38,648 bases of DNA from Acetobacteraceae bacterium (lineage in GTDB: Bacteria > Pseudomonadota > Alphaproteobacteria > Acetobacterales > Acetobacteraceae): assembly GCA_003137135.1 (NCBI GenBank), contig PLFB01000108.1, positions 4,459 through 43,106 of the forward strand. Direction: 5' to 3'. The translations under genes were made by a program, and so were the position numbers. Below, in pieces: positions 25,809 to 32,836 of the stretch. The notes under the pieces were generated by a model that saw nothing but the letters and a program-made list of their open reading frames with translations, was not told the DNA's origin and did not search any database. Position 1 is the stretch's first letter; the number at the start of each line of letters is the position of its first letter.

Positions 25809-26096
25809 GACCTTATCTCCCGTTTTCTTCTTGCGTCCGCCAGCCAAATACGCCGGTGACCCGGATGGATCATCGGCGCCGCCGGTGCGAACGTTGAAAC
25901 ATTACGGTAAGCGGAAGCCCCCCGCCTGGCAACACAAAATGCGCGAGCCGCCCTTTCGGCGGCCTGAAGCAGCCGGCCCAGCGCCTGGACGCCGGCGGCG
26001 CCATTCGCGCTGCTGGAAATTGGGTGTAGTCTTGGCCCGGCCGGATCCGCAGAATCTGGCGATGACAAGGAAACGCCAGAACCCAAGGAGCAACCC
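25809..26096. promoter_or_regulatory. Intergenic region between the divergent cox operon and an SDR gene
   Basis: The 288 bp between coxM (minus) and the SDR gene (plus) must carry the promoter of the cox operon. No regulator gene (coxC/coxB/cooR-like) is next to it. Visible features are a hairpin-like GAGCCGCCCTTTCGGCGGCC near 25948 and AAGGAG (26085-26090) for the SDR start. No promoter boxes could be assigned with confidence. Confidence 0.45.
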
Positions 26097-26840
26097 ATGC
26101 CCAGCCGCAACGCGAGTGTCGCCATCGTCGGCGCCGGAGACTTCATCGGCGCCGCCATAGCCCGCCGCTTCGCCGCCGAGGGTTTTCAGGTGCATGGCGG
26201 CCGGCGGCAGGGCGAGAAACTTGCCCCGCTCGCCGCGGAAATCGCCGAAGCCGGCGGCATGTTTCATGGTCACACGTTGGATGCGCGCGAAGCAAGCCAG
26301 GTGGCCGCCTTCCTGGCGGCGGCCGATGAGTCTGGGCCGCTGGAAGCCTGCATTTTCAACGTCGGCGCCAATGTCAACTTTCCGGTGCTTGAGACCACCG
26401 AGCGCGTGTTCCGCAAGGTTTGGGAAATGGCCTGTCTCGCCGGTTTTTTGACCGGGCGGGAAGCGGCGCGCCGCATGCTCGCGCATGGCGGCGGCTCGAT
26501 CTTCTTTACCGGCGCCACCGCCTCGATGCGCGGCGGCAAGGGCTACGCGGCGTTCGCCGCCGCGAAGGCCGGCCTGCGCGCCGTGGCGCAGTCGATGGCG
26601 CGCGAACTGGCGCCGCGAAACATTCACGTCGCGCATCTGGTGATCGACGCCGGCGTGGACACCGCCTGGGTGCGCGAGCGCATCGCCGCCAGCCGGGGCG
26701 CCGAGGCGGCGGCCGGCCTGGCCCCCGACACGCTGATGAACCCGGCCTCGATCGCGGAGACCTATTGGCAGCTGCACCGCCAGCCGCGCGACGCCTGGAC
26801 CCACGAACTCGACTTGCGCCCCTACGGCGAGACCTGGTGA
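26097..26840 (+). CDS. SDR-fold protein with altered catalytic pair
   Basis: A 247-residue short-chain dehydrogenase/reductase relative. The nucleotide-binding loop is VAIVGAGDFIGAAIARRF. The usual Tyr-x3-Lys is here FAAAK: Phe153 and Lys157, with a Tyr three residues earlier at 150. The usual catalytic Ser, 13 residues before the Tyr, falls at Ala140/Thr141 in FTGATASMRGG. A GYAAFAAAKAGLRAVAQSMA block of this kind is, to my knowledge, seen in a subgroup of SDRs, so it is not simple decay. Activity by the standard mechanism is doubtful. AAGGAG precedes the ATG by 6 nt. An isomerase-like gene follows 8 bp later, so the two form an operon. Confidence 0.86.
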   Translation: MPSRNASVAIVGAGDFIGAAIARRFAAEGFQVHGGRRQGEKLAPLAAEIAEAGGMFHGHTLDAREASQVAAFLAAADESGPLEACIFNVGANVNFPVLETTERVFRKVWEMACLAGFLTGREAARRMLAHGGGSIFFTGATASMRGGKGYAAFAAAKAGLRAVAQSMARELAPRNIHVAHLVIDAGVDTAWVRERIAASRGAEAAAGLAPDTLMNPASIAETYWQLHRQPRDAWTHELDLRPYGETW

Positions 26841-26848
26841 GGCGCGCC

Positions 26849-27499
26849 ATGGAAAACCCGGTTTTTTACTTCGACTTCGGCAGCCCCAACGCCTATCTGG
26901 CGTGCCGCGTGCTGCCCGGCATCGAGGCCCGCACGGGAGCGCGCTTCCGGCACGTGCCGGTGCTGCTCGGCGGGTTGTTCAAGCTCACCGGCAATCAGTC
27001 GCCGATCACCGCCTATGCCGGCATCCCCCACAAGCTGGCCTATCAGCATCTCGAAATCAGGCGCTTCGTCGCGCGATACGGGCTGACCGCTTTCCGCATG
27101 AACCCGCATTTTCCGGTGAACACGCTGATGCTGATGCGCGGCGCGGTGGCCGCCGAGGCCGAAAATTGCGCCGCCGCGTACAACGAGGCGATGTTCCACT
27201 TCATGTGGGAGGAACCACGCAAGCTGGACGATCCGGCGGTGCTCCAGCAGACCCTGATCGATGCCGGCCTGCCGGCCGAGCGTTTGCTGGCGCGCGCGCA
27301 GGAGCAGGAGATCAAGGACCGCCTGGCCGCCAACACGCGCGAAGCCTATGACCACGGCGCCTTCGGCATCCCGAGTTTTCTGGTTGGAAAAGAACTCTAT
27401 TTCGGGAAGGACCGATTGCAAGACATCGAGGAAGAACTCAGGGCTAAAACGGCCCAGCCGGCCGAACGTTCGGCCGCCGGGCCCGTCGGCAGCGAGTAA
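26849..27499 (+). CDS. DsbA-fold protein, 2-hydroxychromene-2-carboxylate isomerase-like
   Basis: A 216-residue member of the kappa-GST/HCCA isomerase family, glutathione-dependent isomerases known from naphthalene breakdown but widespread with other roles. The start FYFDFGSPNAYLACRVLP contains the catalytic Ser12 in place of the DsbA CxxC. Further family blocks are VPVLLGGLFKLTGNQSP, FPVNTLMLMRGAVAAE and the cis-Pro region GAFGIPSFLVGKELYFGKDRL. It is downstream of the SDR-fold gene by 8 bp, a common pairing, but no other aromatic-degradation genes are nearby, so the true substrate is unknown. The stop TAA joins element copy G. Confidence 0.88.
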   Translation: MENPVFYFDFGSPNAYLACRVLPGIEARTGARFRHVPVLLGGLFKLTGNQSPITAYAGIPHKLAYQHLEIRRFVARYGLTAFRMNPHFPVNTLMLMRGAVAAEAENCAAAYNEAMFHFMWEEPRKLDDPAVLQQTLIDAGLPAERLLARAQEQEIKDRLAANTREAYDHGAFGIPSFLVGKELYFGKDRLQDIEEELRAKTAQPAERSAAGPVGSE

Positions 27500-27658
27500 G
27501 AAAGCAGTTACTTTTTTTGAAAAAAAAGTAACCAAAAAAACTTTTGATCCCCCGGCCTTTGAGCGGCCATACTGTGGCCGCTCAAAGGCCGGGGAATAAA
27601 AAGTTTTTTGCGGACCGCGGCGGCGGCCGGCTTTTTTTCAAAAAAGCGACCGCTTGAA
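27497..27658. repeat. Nested palindromic intergenic element, copy G
   Basis: Lies between two convergent stop codons and touches both genes. The core is a perfect 20-bp inverted repeat (27550-27569 and 27575-27594) with loop TACTG. The left half is AAGAAAGCAGTTAC, a T/A-tract hairpin closed by GTTAC/GTAAC, then AAAAAAACTTTT. The right half is AAAAGTTTTTTGCGGACCGCGGCGGCGGCCGG, a T/A tract, then AAGCGACCGCTT; the GC-rich stretch is an insert relative to copy H. The core shares GGCCTTTGAGCGGCCATACT with copy H. Confidence 0.85.
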
Positions 27659-27661
27659 CCA

Positions 27662-28456
27662 CTAAACCGGCTTCGACATCGACTTAACCATAGACGTCAC
27701 TACGCGCCTAGGCGCGAAGCGCACGCTTTGGGCCATCAGCCAGTTCATCGCGCCAGGGATGACGACGCGTTCGCCATTTTGCATCGCGCGATAGCCGATG
27801 GCGGCTACCGATTCCGCGGTGGGGAGTTTTTTGCCTTTCACCAGCCCCGAGTTGTGCATGTTGGCGCGATCCTGAAAGCCCGATGCCGTCGGTCCGGGGC
27901 AGAGCGCGGTGACGGTGACGCCGGTGCCTTCCAGCTCCGCGGCGATCGCCTCGGAAAAGCTCAGCACGAAAGCCTTTGTGGCGTAGTACACCGCCATATA
28001 AGGGCCGGGCTGGAACGCGGCGGTCGAGGCGGTGTTGAGGATTTTGCCCTTGTTCGCGAGGAGATCAGGTAAAAACAGTTTTGAGAGCACCACCACCGCC
28101 GTCATGTTGAGCTGCATCGAGGCGAGTTCGGTGGCGAGATCGCTGTTGGCAAATTCTCCGAAAGCGGCGTAGCCGGCGTTGTTGGCGAGCGCCGAAATCG
28201 CCAGCCCGCGGCTCCGGACATCTGCCACAAGCTGCCTCGCGCCGGCTTCGCTTTCAAGATCGGCGCCAATCACGGTTGCCGTTAGGCCATGGCGCCGCGT
28301 CAGTTCGGCGGCCAGCGATTCCATCGGCGCCACCGACCGGGCGGCGAGGATGACGTGGTAGCCGCCGGCGGCGAATTCTTCGGCCAGCGCCTTGCCGATG
28401 CCGGAGGAGGCGCCGGTGATGAGCGCGATTTTTTGACTGTTCACGGATTGCGACAT
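27662..28456 (-). CDS. Short-chain dehydrogenase/reductase, classical type
   Basis: NAD(P)-dependent oxidoreductase of 264 residues. TGASSGIG (cofactor loop), NNAG, the active-site Ser in ILNTASTAAF and Tyr-x3-Lys in YYATKAFVLSFSEA are all normal. The end VTSMVKSMSKPV is basic. The ATG at 28456 is chosen over the one four codons upstream because GGAGA lies between them. Upstream is a GTTTA-N6-TAAAC operator (28471-28486) that matches one before the neighbouring arsR gene, so it is probably repressed by that protein. The substrate is unknown. Confidence 0.92.
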   Translation of the reverse strand: MSQSVNSQKIALITGASSGIGKALAEEFAAGGYHVILAARSVAPMESLAAELTRRHGLTATVIGADLESEAGARQLVADVRSRGLAISALANNAGYAAFGEFANSDLATELASMQLNMTAVVVLSKLFLPDLLANKGKILNTASTAAFQPGPYMAVYYATKAFVLSFSEAIAAELEGTGVTVTALCPGPTASGFQDRANMHNSGLVKGKKLPTAESVAAIGYRAMQNGERVVIPGAMNWLMAQSVRFAPRRVVTSMVKSMSKPV

Positions 28457-28470
28457 GGGATTCTCCATAA

Positions 28471-28486
28471 GTTTAAACGCATAAAC
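28471..28486. promoter_or_regulatory. Predicted ArsR operator before the SDR gene
   Basis: GTTTA (28471-28475), six bases, then TAAAC (28482-28486): a perfect inverted repeat 15 bp before the SDR start. The same arms with the same 6-bp spacing occur before arsR (28858-28875). Two matching sites next to one repressor gene support a shared operator. Binding is inferred. Confidence 0.65.
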
Positions 28487-28522
28487 ATTTCAAGCACAGC
28501 CTCGCCGGATTGGGCCCTCGTC

Positions 28523-28840
28523 TCACGTGCAGGACGCCTCTGCCTGCTCGACCAGACGGCGCAGATCGGCCAGCGCGTCATCGAGCGTGAGCGCGTAGAA
28601 ATTCTCCCGTGAAACCCGCTCCATCGCCACCAGTCCGGCCTGGCGCAGCACCTTGAGGTGATGCGAAATCGCCGGTCGCGAGAGCGCGATGCGCGCCGCG
28701 ATTTCGCTCACGTTCAGCCGTTCGGACGATGCCAGCAGCAAAATGATATCCTGCCGGAACGGATCGCCGAGTGCGGCGAAAACCGGCGCGCAGAGGCGGA
28801 AACTTTCCTGGACATCATCGAGGGTAACTTTGCGGGCCAA
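28523..28840 (-). CDS. ArsR/SmtB-family transcriptional repressor
   Basis: A 105-residue winged-helix DNA-binding protein. The recognition region is NVSEIAARIALSRPAISHHLKVLRQAGLV (about 43-71), with the beta-wing at VAMERVSRENFYAL. No CxC metal motif is seen; the only Cys residues are one in LCAPVF and one near the C-terminus, so a metal signal is doubtful and another ligand or a change in redox state is possible. The start codon is TTG with GGAG 6 nt upstream. It lies upstream of the SDR gene on the same strand, each with its own GTTTA-N6-TAAAC site, which suggests autorepression and control of the SDR gene. Confidence 0.88.
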   Translation of the reverse strand: MARKVTLDDVQESFRLCAPVFAALGDPFRQDIILLLASSERLNVSEIAARIALSRPAISHHLKVLRQAGLVAMERVSRENFYALTLDDALADLRRLVEQAEASCT

Positions 28841-28857
28841 GTCAAACTCCGTTCATC

Positions 28858-28875
28858 CGTTTAATCATATAAACG
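28858..28875. promoter_or_regulatory. Predicted ArsR operator before arsR
   Basis: CGTTTA (28858-28863) and TAAACG (28870-28875) with a 6-bp spacer, perfectly symmetric in the arms, 17 bp before the TTG start of the ArsR-family gene. It is the same motif as the site before the SDR gene and so points to autoregulation. Confidence 0.65.
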
Positions 28876-28924
28876 TTTTCAGCCGCCGCCGCAAGATCGT
28901 GGCGCGGCCGAGCGAGCGCTTCGT

Positions 28925-29950
28925 TCAAATGTCGCTTTTTTGCCGGCGGTAGGCGCTGGGGGTGGTGTTGGTCCAGGATTTAAAGGCGCGCCAGAAAGCG
29001 GTGCCGTCCGAGTAGCCGAGCGCCTCGGCGATGCTGGCCTGGGAGCGCTGTCCGGCCGCGACGTGCAGGTCGGCCATCGCCTGGCGGTGCTCGCGCAACA
29101 ACTGGCGCAGCGACGTGCTCGACGCACCCAGCCGGCGCTGCAGGGTCCGCGGCGATAGACCCAGGCCGGCGGCCAATTGTTCCACCGTGATTTTATGTTG
29201 TCCCAAGTTCACGCCGATCATCCGGCGGACCGACTGCACGAAATCATCCGCGTCGTCCGGTTCCTGCAGCAGTTCGGCGATATGGCGTTCTAGAATCGTG
29301 ACGAGCCCGGAATCGGCGGCGCCGTGCGGGCGGTCCAGGTCCGCATTGGCGAAAATCAGCCGGTTGGCGGGCTGGCCGAAGCGCAAGGGCGCGCGGAACA
29401 CGCGCTCATGCGCCGCGGTGTTTGCGGGCGCGCCGTGTTCAAACTGTGCCTCGACCGGGTGGAAACCGGGACCGGCCGTCGCCTGCAGGAGCTTGCAAAT
29501 CGCCGCCATGGAAAACTCGCTGTCCTGCCGGCGGGGCCAGATCGCGGCATCGTCGATGCGATAGGTCCAGAGCGTCAGCTCGCCTTGCCGTTGCAGCGTG
29601 GCCTGGGTGCCGCCTTGCAGGGCCGCGAGCAAGGCGGAGAACCGCGCCACCGCGGCGCGCGGCGTGGCGGCGGCGGTGAACAGCAGGCCGAGCGGCCCGA
29701 GATCGGCCGGCCGCACGGCGAGGCCGAGCTTTAGGCCGATCGCCGGATCCCGTAGCGCGGTGGCGGCGGATTCGAACAAGGCGTTGTAGCGCGCCAGCGA
29801 GATCGGCGCATAGGGATCGGCCAATTGCTCGCGCGACAAAAAGCCGTCGCGCAGCAGCGCGTCCGCCTGCCCGGTTTCGTCGAGGCGGCGGAGCAGGGGG
29901 CCGAGCACGGAGGCCCGGATCATCGCGGCGCGGACGGCGATTTTGGGCAA
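28925..29950 (-). CDS. AraC-family transcriptional regulator
   Basis: A 341-residue regulator with an N-terminal arabinose-binding-type (PF12625-like) effector domain (about 20-210; DPAIGLKLGLAVRPADLGPLG) and a C-terminal AraC DNA-binding domain (about 235-338). The latter shows VEQLAAGLGLSPRTLQRRL (first helix-turn-helix) and SIAEALGYSDGTAFWRAFKSW followed by TPSAYR. The start is taken as TTG at 29950, because AAAGGAG lies 5 nt upstream; the next ATG is 9 codons in. It is divergent from the copper amine oxidase gene and most likely controls it in response to an amine or product, as is common for such pairs. Confidence 0.88.
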   Translation of the reverse strand: MPKIAVRAAMIRASVLGPLLRRLDETGQADALLRDGFLSREQLADPYAPISLARYNALFESAATALRDPAIGLKLGLAVRPADLGPLGLLFTAAATPRAAVARFSALLAALQGGTQATLQRQGELTLWTYRIDDAAIWPRRQDSEFSMAAICKLLQATAGPGFHPVEAQFEHGAPANTAAHERVFRAPLRFGQPANRLIFANADLDRPHGAADSGLVTILERHIAELLQEPDDADDFVQSVRRMIGVNLGQHKITVEQLAAGLGLSPRTLQRRLGASSTSLRQLLREHRQAMADLHVAAGQRSQASIAEALGYSDGTAFWRAFKSWTNTTPSAYRRQKSDI

Positions 29951-30058
29951 AAAAACTCCTTTGGCGCAGTTTATCGAAATTTTGGCGGGTTTCACAGTCG
30001 TTTCGAAACATTCGCCGCGCGGAAAATGCAGTTTCTCGAAGAATTCAGGAGAGCCGCC
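29951..30058. promoter_or_regulatory. Divergent promoter region, araC-type regulator / copper amine oxidase
   Basis: 108 bp shared by both genes. GTTTCGAAAC (30000-30009) is a perfect 10-bp palindrome. A related sequence, GTTTATCGAAATTTTGGCG, starts at 29969, about 31 bp (three helical turns) before GTTTCGAAACATTCGCCG. Paired direct sites are usual for AraC regulators, so these are candidate operators. AGGAGA (30047-30052) serves the amine oxidase start. Confidence 0.4.
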
Positions 30059-32044
30059 ATGCCCGACGCCCATCTCGCCGAACCGCCGCCCGCCGCCGCG
30101 ACCCGGCCTTACCCGCTGGACCCGCTATCGCTCGAGGAAATCGGCGCCGCGACCGCGCTAGTGACAGCGGAGAAAAACCTCGGCCCGGCGCATCGCTTCG
30201 CGATGGTGCGGCTGGAAGAGCCGGGCAAGGCCGAGATCAAGGCCGGCGGCGCGCTGCCGCGGCTGGCGTTTCTGCTGGTGCTGGACCGCGGCAGCGGCGA
30301 TACGTTTGAGGGCATCGTCGATCTGACCGCGGGCGTGGTTTCGTCCTGGAAGCGGCTGCCGTTCGATGCGGCGCCGTATGGCCAGGCGCCGGTAATGATC
30401 GAGGAATTTTTCCGCTGCGAGGCGGTGGTGAAGGCCGATGCCGGCTGGCGCGCGGCGATGCACCGGCGCGGGCTGACGGATGAGGATATCGAGCGAGTCC
30501 AGGTGGACCCGTTTTCCTCCGGATTTTTCAATAACGAGTTTGAACGTGGCCATCGCGTGGTGCGCGCCGTCAGCTATTACCGCGAAAATCTGAAGGATAA
30601 CGGCTACGCGCACCCGATCGAGGGCGTGGTGGCGGTGGTCGATCTGGTGGCGGACAAGGTGGTCGATCTGGTGGACGAGGCCGAGATCGTGCCGATTCCG
30701 AAAAAGAAGCGCAATTATGATTTGGCGAGCCAAGGGCCGTTGCGGACGGATGTAAAACCGCTGGACATCGTGCAGCCGCAGGGGCCGAGTTTTTCGGTCG
30801 ATGGCTGGAAAGTCGCTTGGCAGAACTGGCATTTCCGGGTCGGTTTCACGCCGCGCGAGGGGCTGGTGCTGTATGAGCTCGGCTACCAGGATGGTGAAAA
30901 GCTGCGTCCCATCATTTATCGCGCGAGCGTGACGGAGATGGTGGTGCCGTATGCCGACCCGACGGCGAATCATTACTGGAAAACCGCGTTCGACGCCGGC
31001 GAATACGGGCTGGGAAAACTCGCCAACGCGCTGGAACTGGGCTGCGACTGCCTCGGCAACATCCACTATTTCGACATCCCGTTCGCCGATGATGCTGGCG
31101 CGCCGTTCGTGATGAAAAACGCCGTGTGCATGCATGAGGAGGATTACGGCATCCTGTGGAAGCACTACGAATTCCGCAACGAGACCTTTGAGGTCCGGCG
31201 CTCGCGGCGACTGGTGATCAGCTTTTTCGCGACCGTCGGGAATTATGATTACGGTTTCTATTGGTATCTGTACCAGGACGGCACGATCCAACTGGAAGCG
31301 AAACTTTCGGGCATCATCCAGACGGCGGCGGTGGCGCCCGGCAAACCCTATCCGTGGGGCGGCATGGTGGACGAAGGCCTCGGCGGCCCGACGCACCAGC
31401 ATTTTTTCAATGCGCGGCTGCACATGGATCTGGACGGCGGCGGCAATACCGTCACGGAGCACGAATTTTTGCCCCGGCCCTGGGGCAAGGACAATCCGTA
31501 TGGCAACGTGTTCGACACCACCAGCAAAACGCTGGCGCGCGAGTTGGACGCGGCGCGGATCGCCGACGGCGTGACGGGACGGTACTGGAAGATCAGCAAC
31601 CCGAATGCGGCGAACAGCGTGGGCAAACCGACAGGCTACAAAATGAGCTTTCCGCCCAGCCCGCTGATGCTGGCGCAGGAAGGCTCCTCCGTCCGTCGGC
31701 GCGGCGGCTTCGCCACCAAACATGTCTGGGTCACGCAGTATGACCCGGCGGAGAAATACGCGAGCGGCGATTACCCCAACCTGAACGCCGGCGGCGGCGG
31801 GCTGCCGGCCTATATTCAGGCGAATCGCAACATCGAGAACGAGGACATCGTGGTCTGGCACTCCTTCGGCCACACCCATGTCTGCAAGCCGGAGGATTTT
31901 CCCGTGATGCCGGTGGAATATGCCGGCTTCATGCTCAAGCCCAACGGCTTTTTTGCCGGCAACGTGGCGATGGACCTGCCGGCCGGGCGCAACGAGCATA
32001 GCGTGGATCATCGCGCGGCCACCGGCGGCGGATGCTGTGCCTGA
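30059..32044 (+). CDS. Copper-containing amine oxidase (TPQ enzyme)
   Basis: Oxidatively deaminates primary amines to aldehydes, with ammonia and hydrogen peroxide released. The 661 residues hold the topaquinone motif GNYDYGF with Tyr396 as the self-processed cofactor, catalytic base Asp312 in TAFDAGEYGLG, and copper ligands His446 and His448 in THQHFF plus His607 in FGHTHV. Spacing between these agrees with the Arthrobacter enzyme. No signal peptide is seen (MPDAHLAEPPPAAATRPYPL), so it should be cytoplasmic, unlike E. coli TynA. The C-terminus ends in a Gly-rich GGGCCA. AGGAGA precedes the ATG. An HD-domain gene starts one base after the stop. Confidence 0.95.
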   Translation: MPDAHLAEPPPAAATRPYPLDPLSLEEIGAATALVTAEKNLGPAHRFAMVRLEEPGKAEIKAGGALPRLAFLLVLDRGSGDTFEGIVDLTAGVVSSWKRLPFDAAPYGQAPVMIEEFFRCEAVVKADAGWRAAMHRRGLTDEDIERVQVDPFSSGFFNNEFERGHRVVRAVSYYRENLKDNGYAHPIEGVVAVVDLVADKVVDLVDEAEIVPIPKKKRNYDLASQGPLRTDVKPLDIVQPQGPSFSVDGWKVAWQNWHFRVGFTPREGLVLYELGYQDGEKLRPIIYRASVTEMVVPYADPTANHYWKTAFDAGEYGLGKLANALELGCDCLGNIHYFDIPFADDAGAPFVMKNAVCMHEEDYGILWKHYEFRNETFEVRRSRRLVISFFATVGNYDYGFYWYLYQDGTIQLEAKLSGIIQTAAVAPGKPYPWGGMVDEGLGGPTHQHFFNARLHMDLDGGGNTVTEHEFLPRPWGKDNPYGNVFDTTSKTLARELDAARIADGVTGRYWKISNPNAANSVGKPTGYKMSFPPSPLMLAQEGSSVRRRGGFATKHVWVTQYDPAEKYASGDYPNLNAGGGGLPAYIQANRNIENEDIVVWHSFGHTHVCKPEDFPVMPVEYAGFMLKPNGFFAGNVAMDLPAGRNEHSVDHRAATGGGCCA

Positions 32045-32045
32045 C

Positions 32046-32585
32046 ATGGTGATCGAAAAGCCGATCGCGCTGCTGGAGGAGGTTCTGGCGCCCTGGCGAG
32101 AGCGCATCGGCGCGGATTTTGATGGCTACAAAAACCATGTCAGCCGCATGCTGAATTTCTGCTTCGCGCTGCGCGCGTGCGGCGATGAGGAGCGCCGCAA
32201 GCTGATCATCGCCGGCGCGTTTCACGATATCGGCATCTGGTCGGACGGTACGGTGGACTATCTGCCGCCCTCCATCGCGCAGGCCAAACTCTATTTGACG
32301 CAACACGGCCTGACGGATTGGATTCTTGAGATCGAGCTGATCATCGACCTGCATCACAAGCTGCGGCGTTACCGTGGGGATGCCTCTCCGCTCGTCGAGA
32401 TTTTCCGCAAGGCCGATCTGGCGGATTTCTCGCTGGGGGTGGTGACAGGCGGCGTGCCGGCCGCCACCGTGCGGGCGGCGAAGGCGGCGTACCCGAATGC
32501 CGGATTCCACAAGCGGCTGGCGCAACTGGCCGGCGGCTGGTTCGCCGGGCATCCATTTAGCCCGCCGCCGTTTATGAAGTGGTGA
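32046..32585 (+). CDS. HD-domain protein, putative phosphohydrolase
   Basis: A 179-residue protein with the HD metal motif: a first His in YKNHVSRMLNF (about 36-46), His60-Asp61 in AGAFHDIGIW, and a later helix with IELIIDLHHKLRRYRG. This is a small stand-alone HD hydrolase, but the substrate is unknown. The ATG is one base after the amine oxidase stop, so the two are co-translated and probably work in the same pathway. The end MKW is followed at once by element copy H. Confidence 0.8.
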   Translation: MVIEKPIALLEEVLAPWRERIGADFDGYKNHVSRMLNFCFALRACGDEERRKLIIAGAFHDIGIWSDGTVDYLPPSIAQAKLYLTQHGLTDWILEIELIIDLHHKLRRYRGDASPLVEIFRKADLADFSLGVVTGGVPAATVRAAKAAYPNAGFHKRLAQLAGGWFAGHPFSPPPFMKW

Positions 32586-32735
32586 AGGAAGCGGTCGCTT
32601 TTTTGAAAAAAAGCTCCGCAAAAAACTTTTATTAATCAAGGCCTTTGAGCGGCCATACTTTGGCCCCTCAAACGCCGTGGGAATCAGAAGTTTTTTGCGG
32701 AGCTTTTTTTCAAAAAAGCGACCTCTTCCGCCCGC
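32583..32735. repeat. Nested palindromic intergenic element, copy H
   Basis: The clearest full-length inverted repeat: GGAAGCGGTCGC, a T/A tract, GCTCCGC and AAAAAACTTTT on the left are matched by AGAAGTTTTTTGCGGAGC, a T/A tract and GCGACCTCTTCC on the right. Here the two halves pair with each other over about 44 bp, as terminal inverted repeats would. The core AAGGCCTTTGAGCGGCCATACT is the same type as in copy G, but its right arm has diverged (CCCCTCAAACGCCGTGGG). It starts on the stop of the HD gene. Confidence 0.85.
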
Positions 32736-32745
32736 TTGCGCGAGA

Positions 32746-32766
32746 TTTTAGAACTTTTTTAGAACT
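32746..32766 (+). promoter_or_regulatory. Direct repeat upstream of the first beta-solenoid gene
   Basis: TTTTAGAACT occurs twice (32746-32755 and 32757-32766), 11 bp apart, in the 100-bp leader between element H and the large repeat gene. One helical turn spacing suggests a regulator site or part of a promoter. No known motif is recognised. The site is not repeated before the second paralogue. Confidence 0.3.
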
Positions 32767-32836
32767 CCTTTAAGACGCGGAACGAGCCGGCTGAGACACT
32801 GCCTCCAGGATAACCGTCAACAAAGGATGCGGTGTC

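Noticed and set aside
30158-32107. 649-residue minus-strand frame opposite the copper amine oxidase gene
   Set aside because: His/Arg/Val-rich shadow frame; the plus strand has all catalytic residues of a known family.
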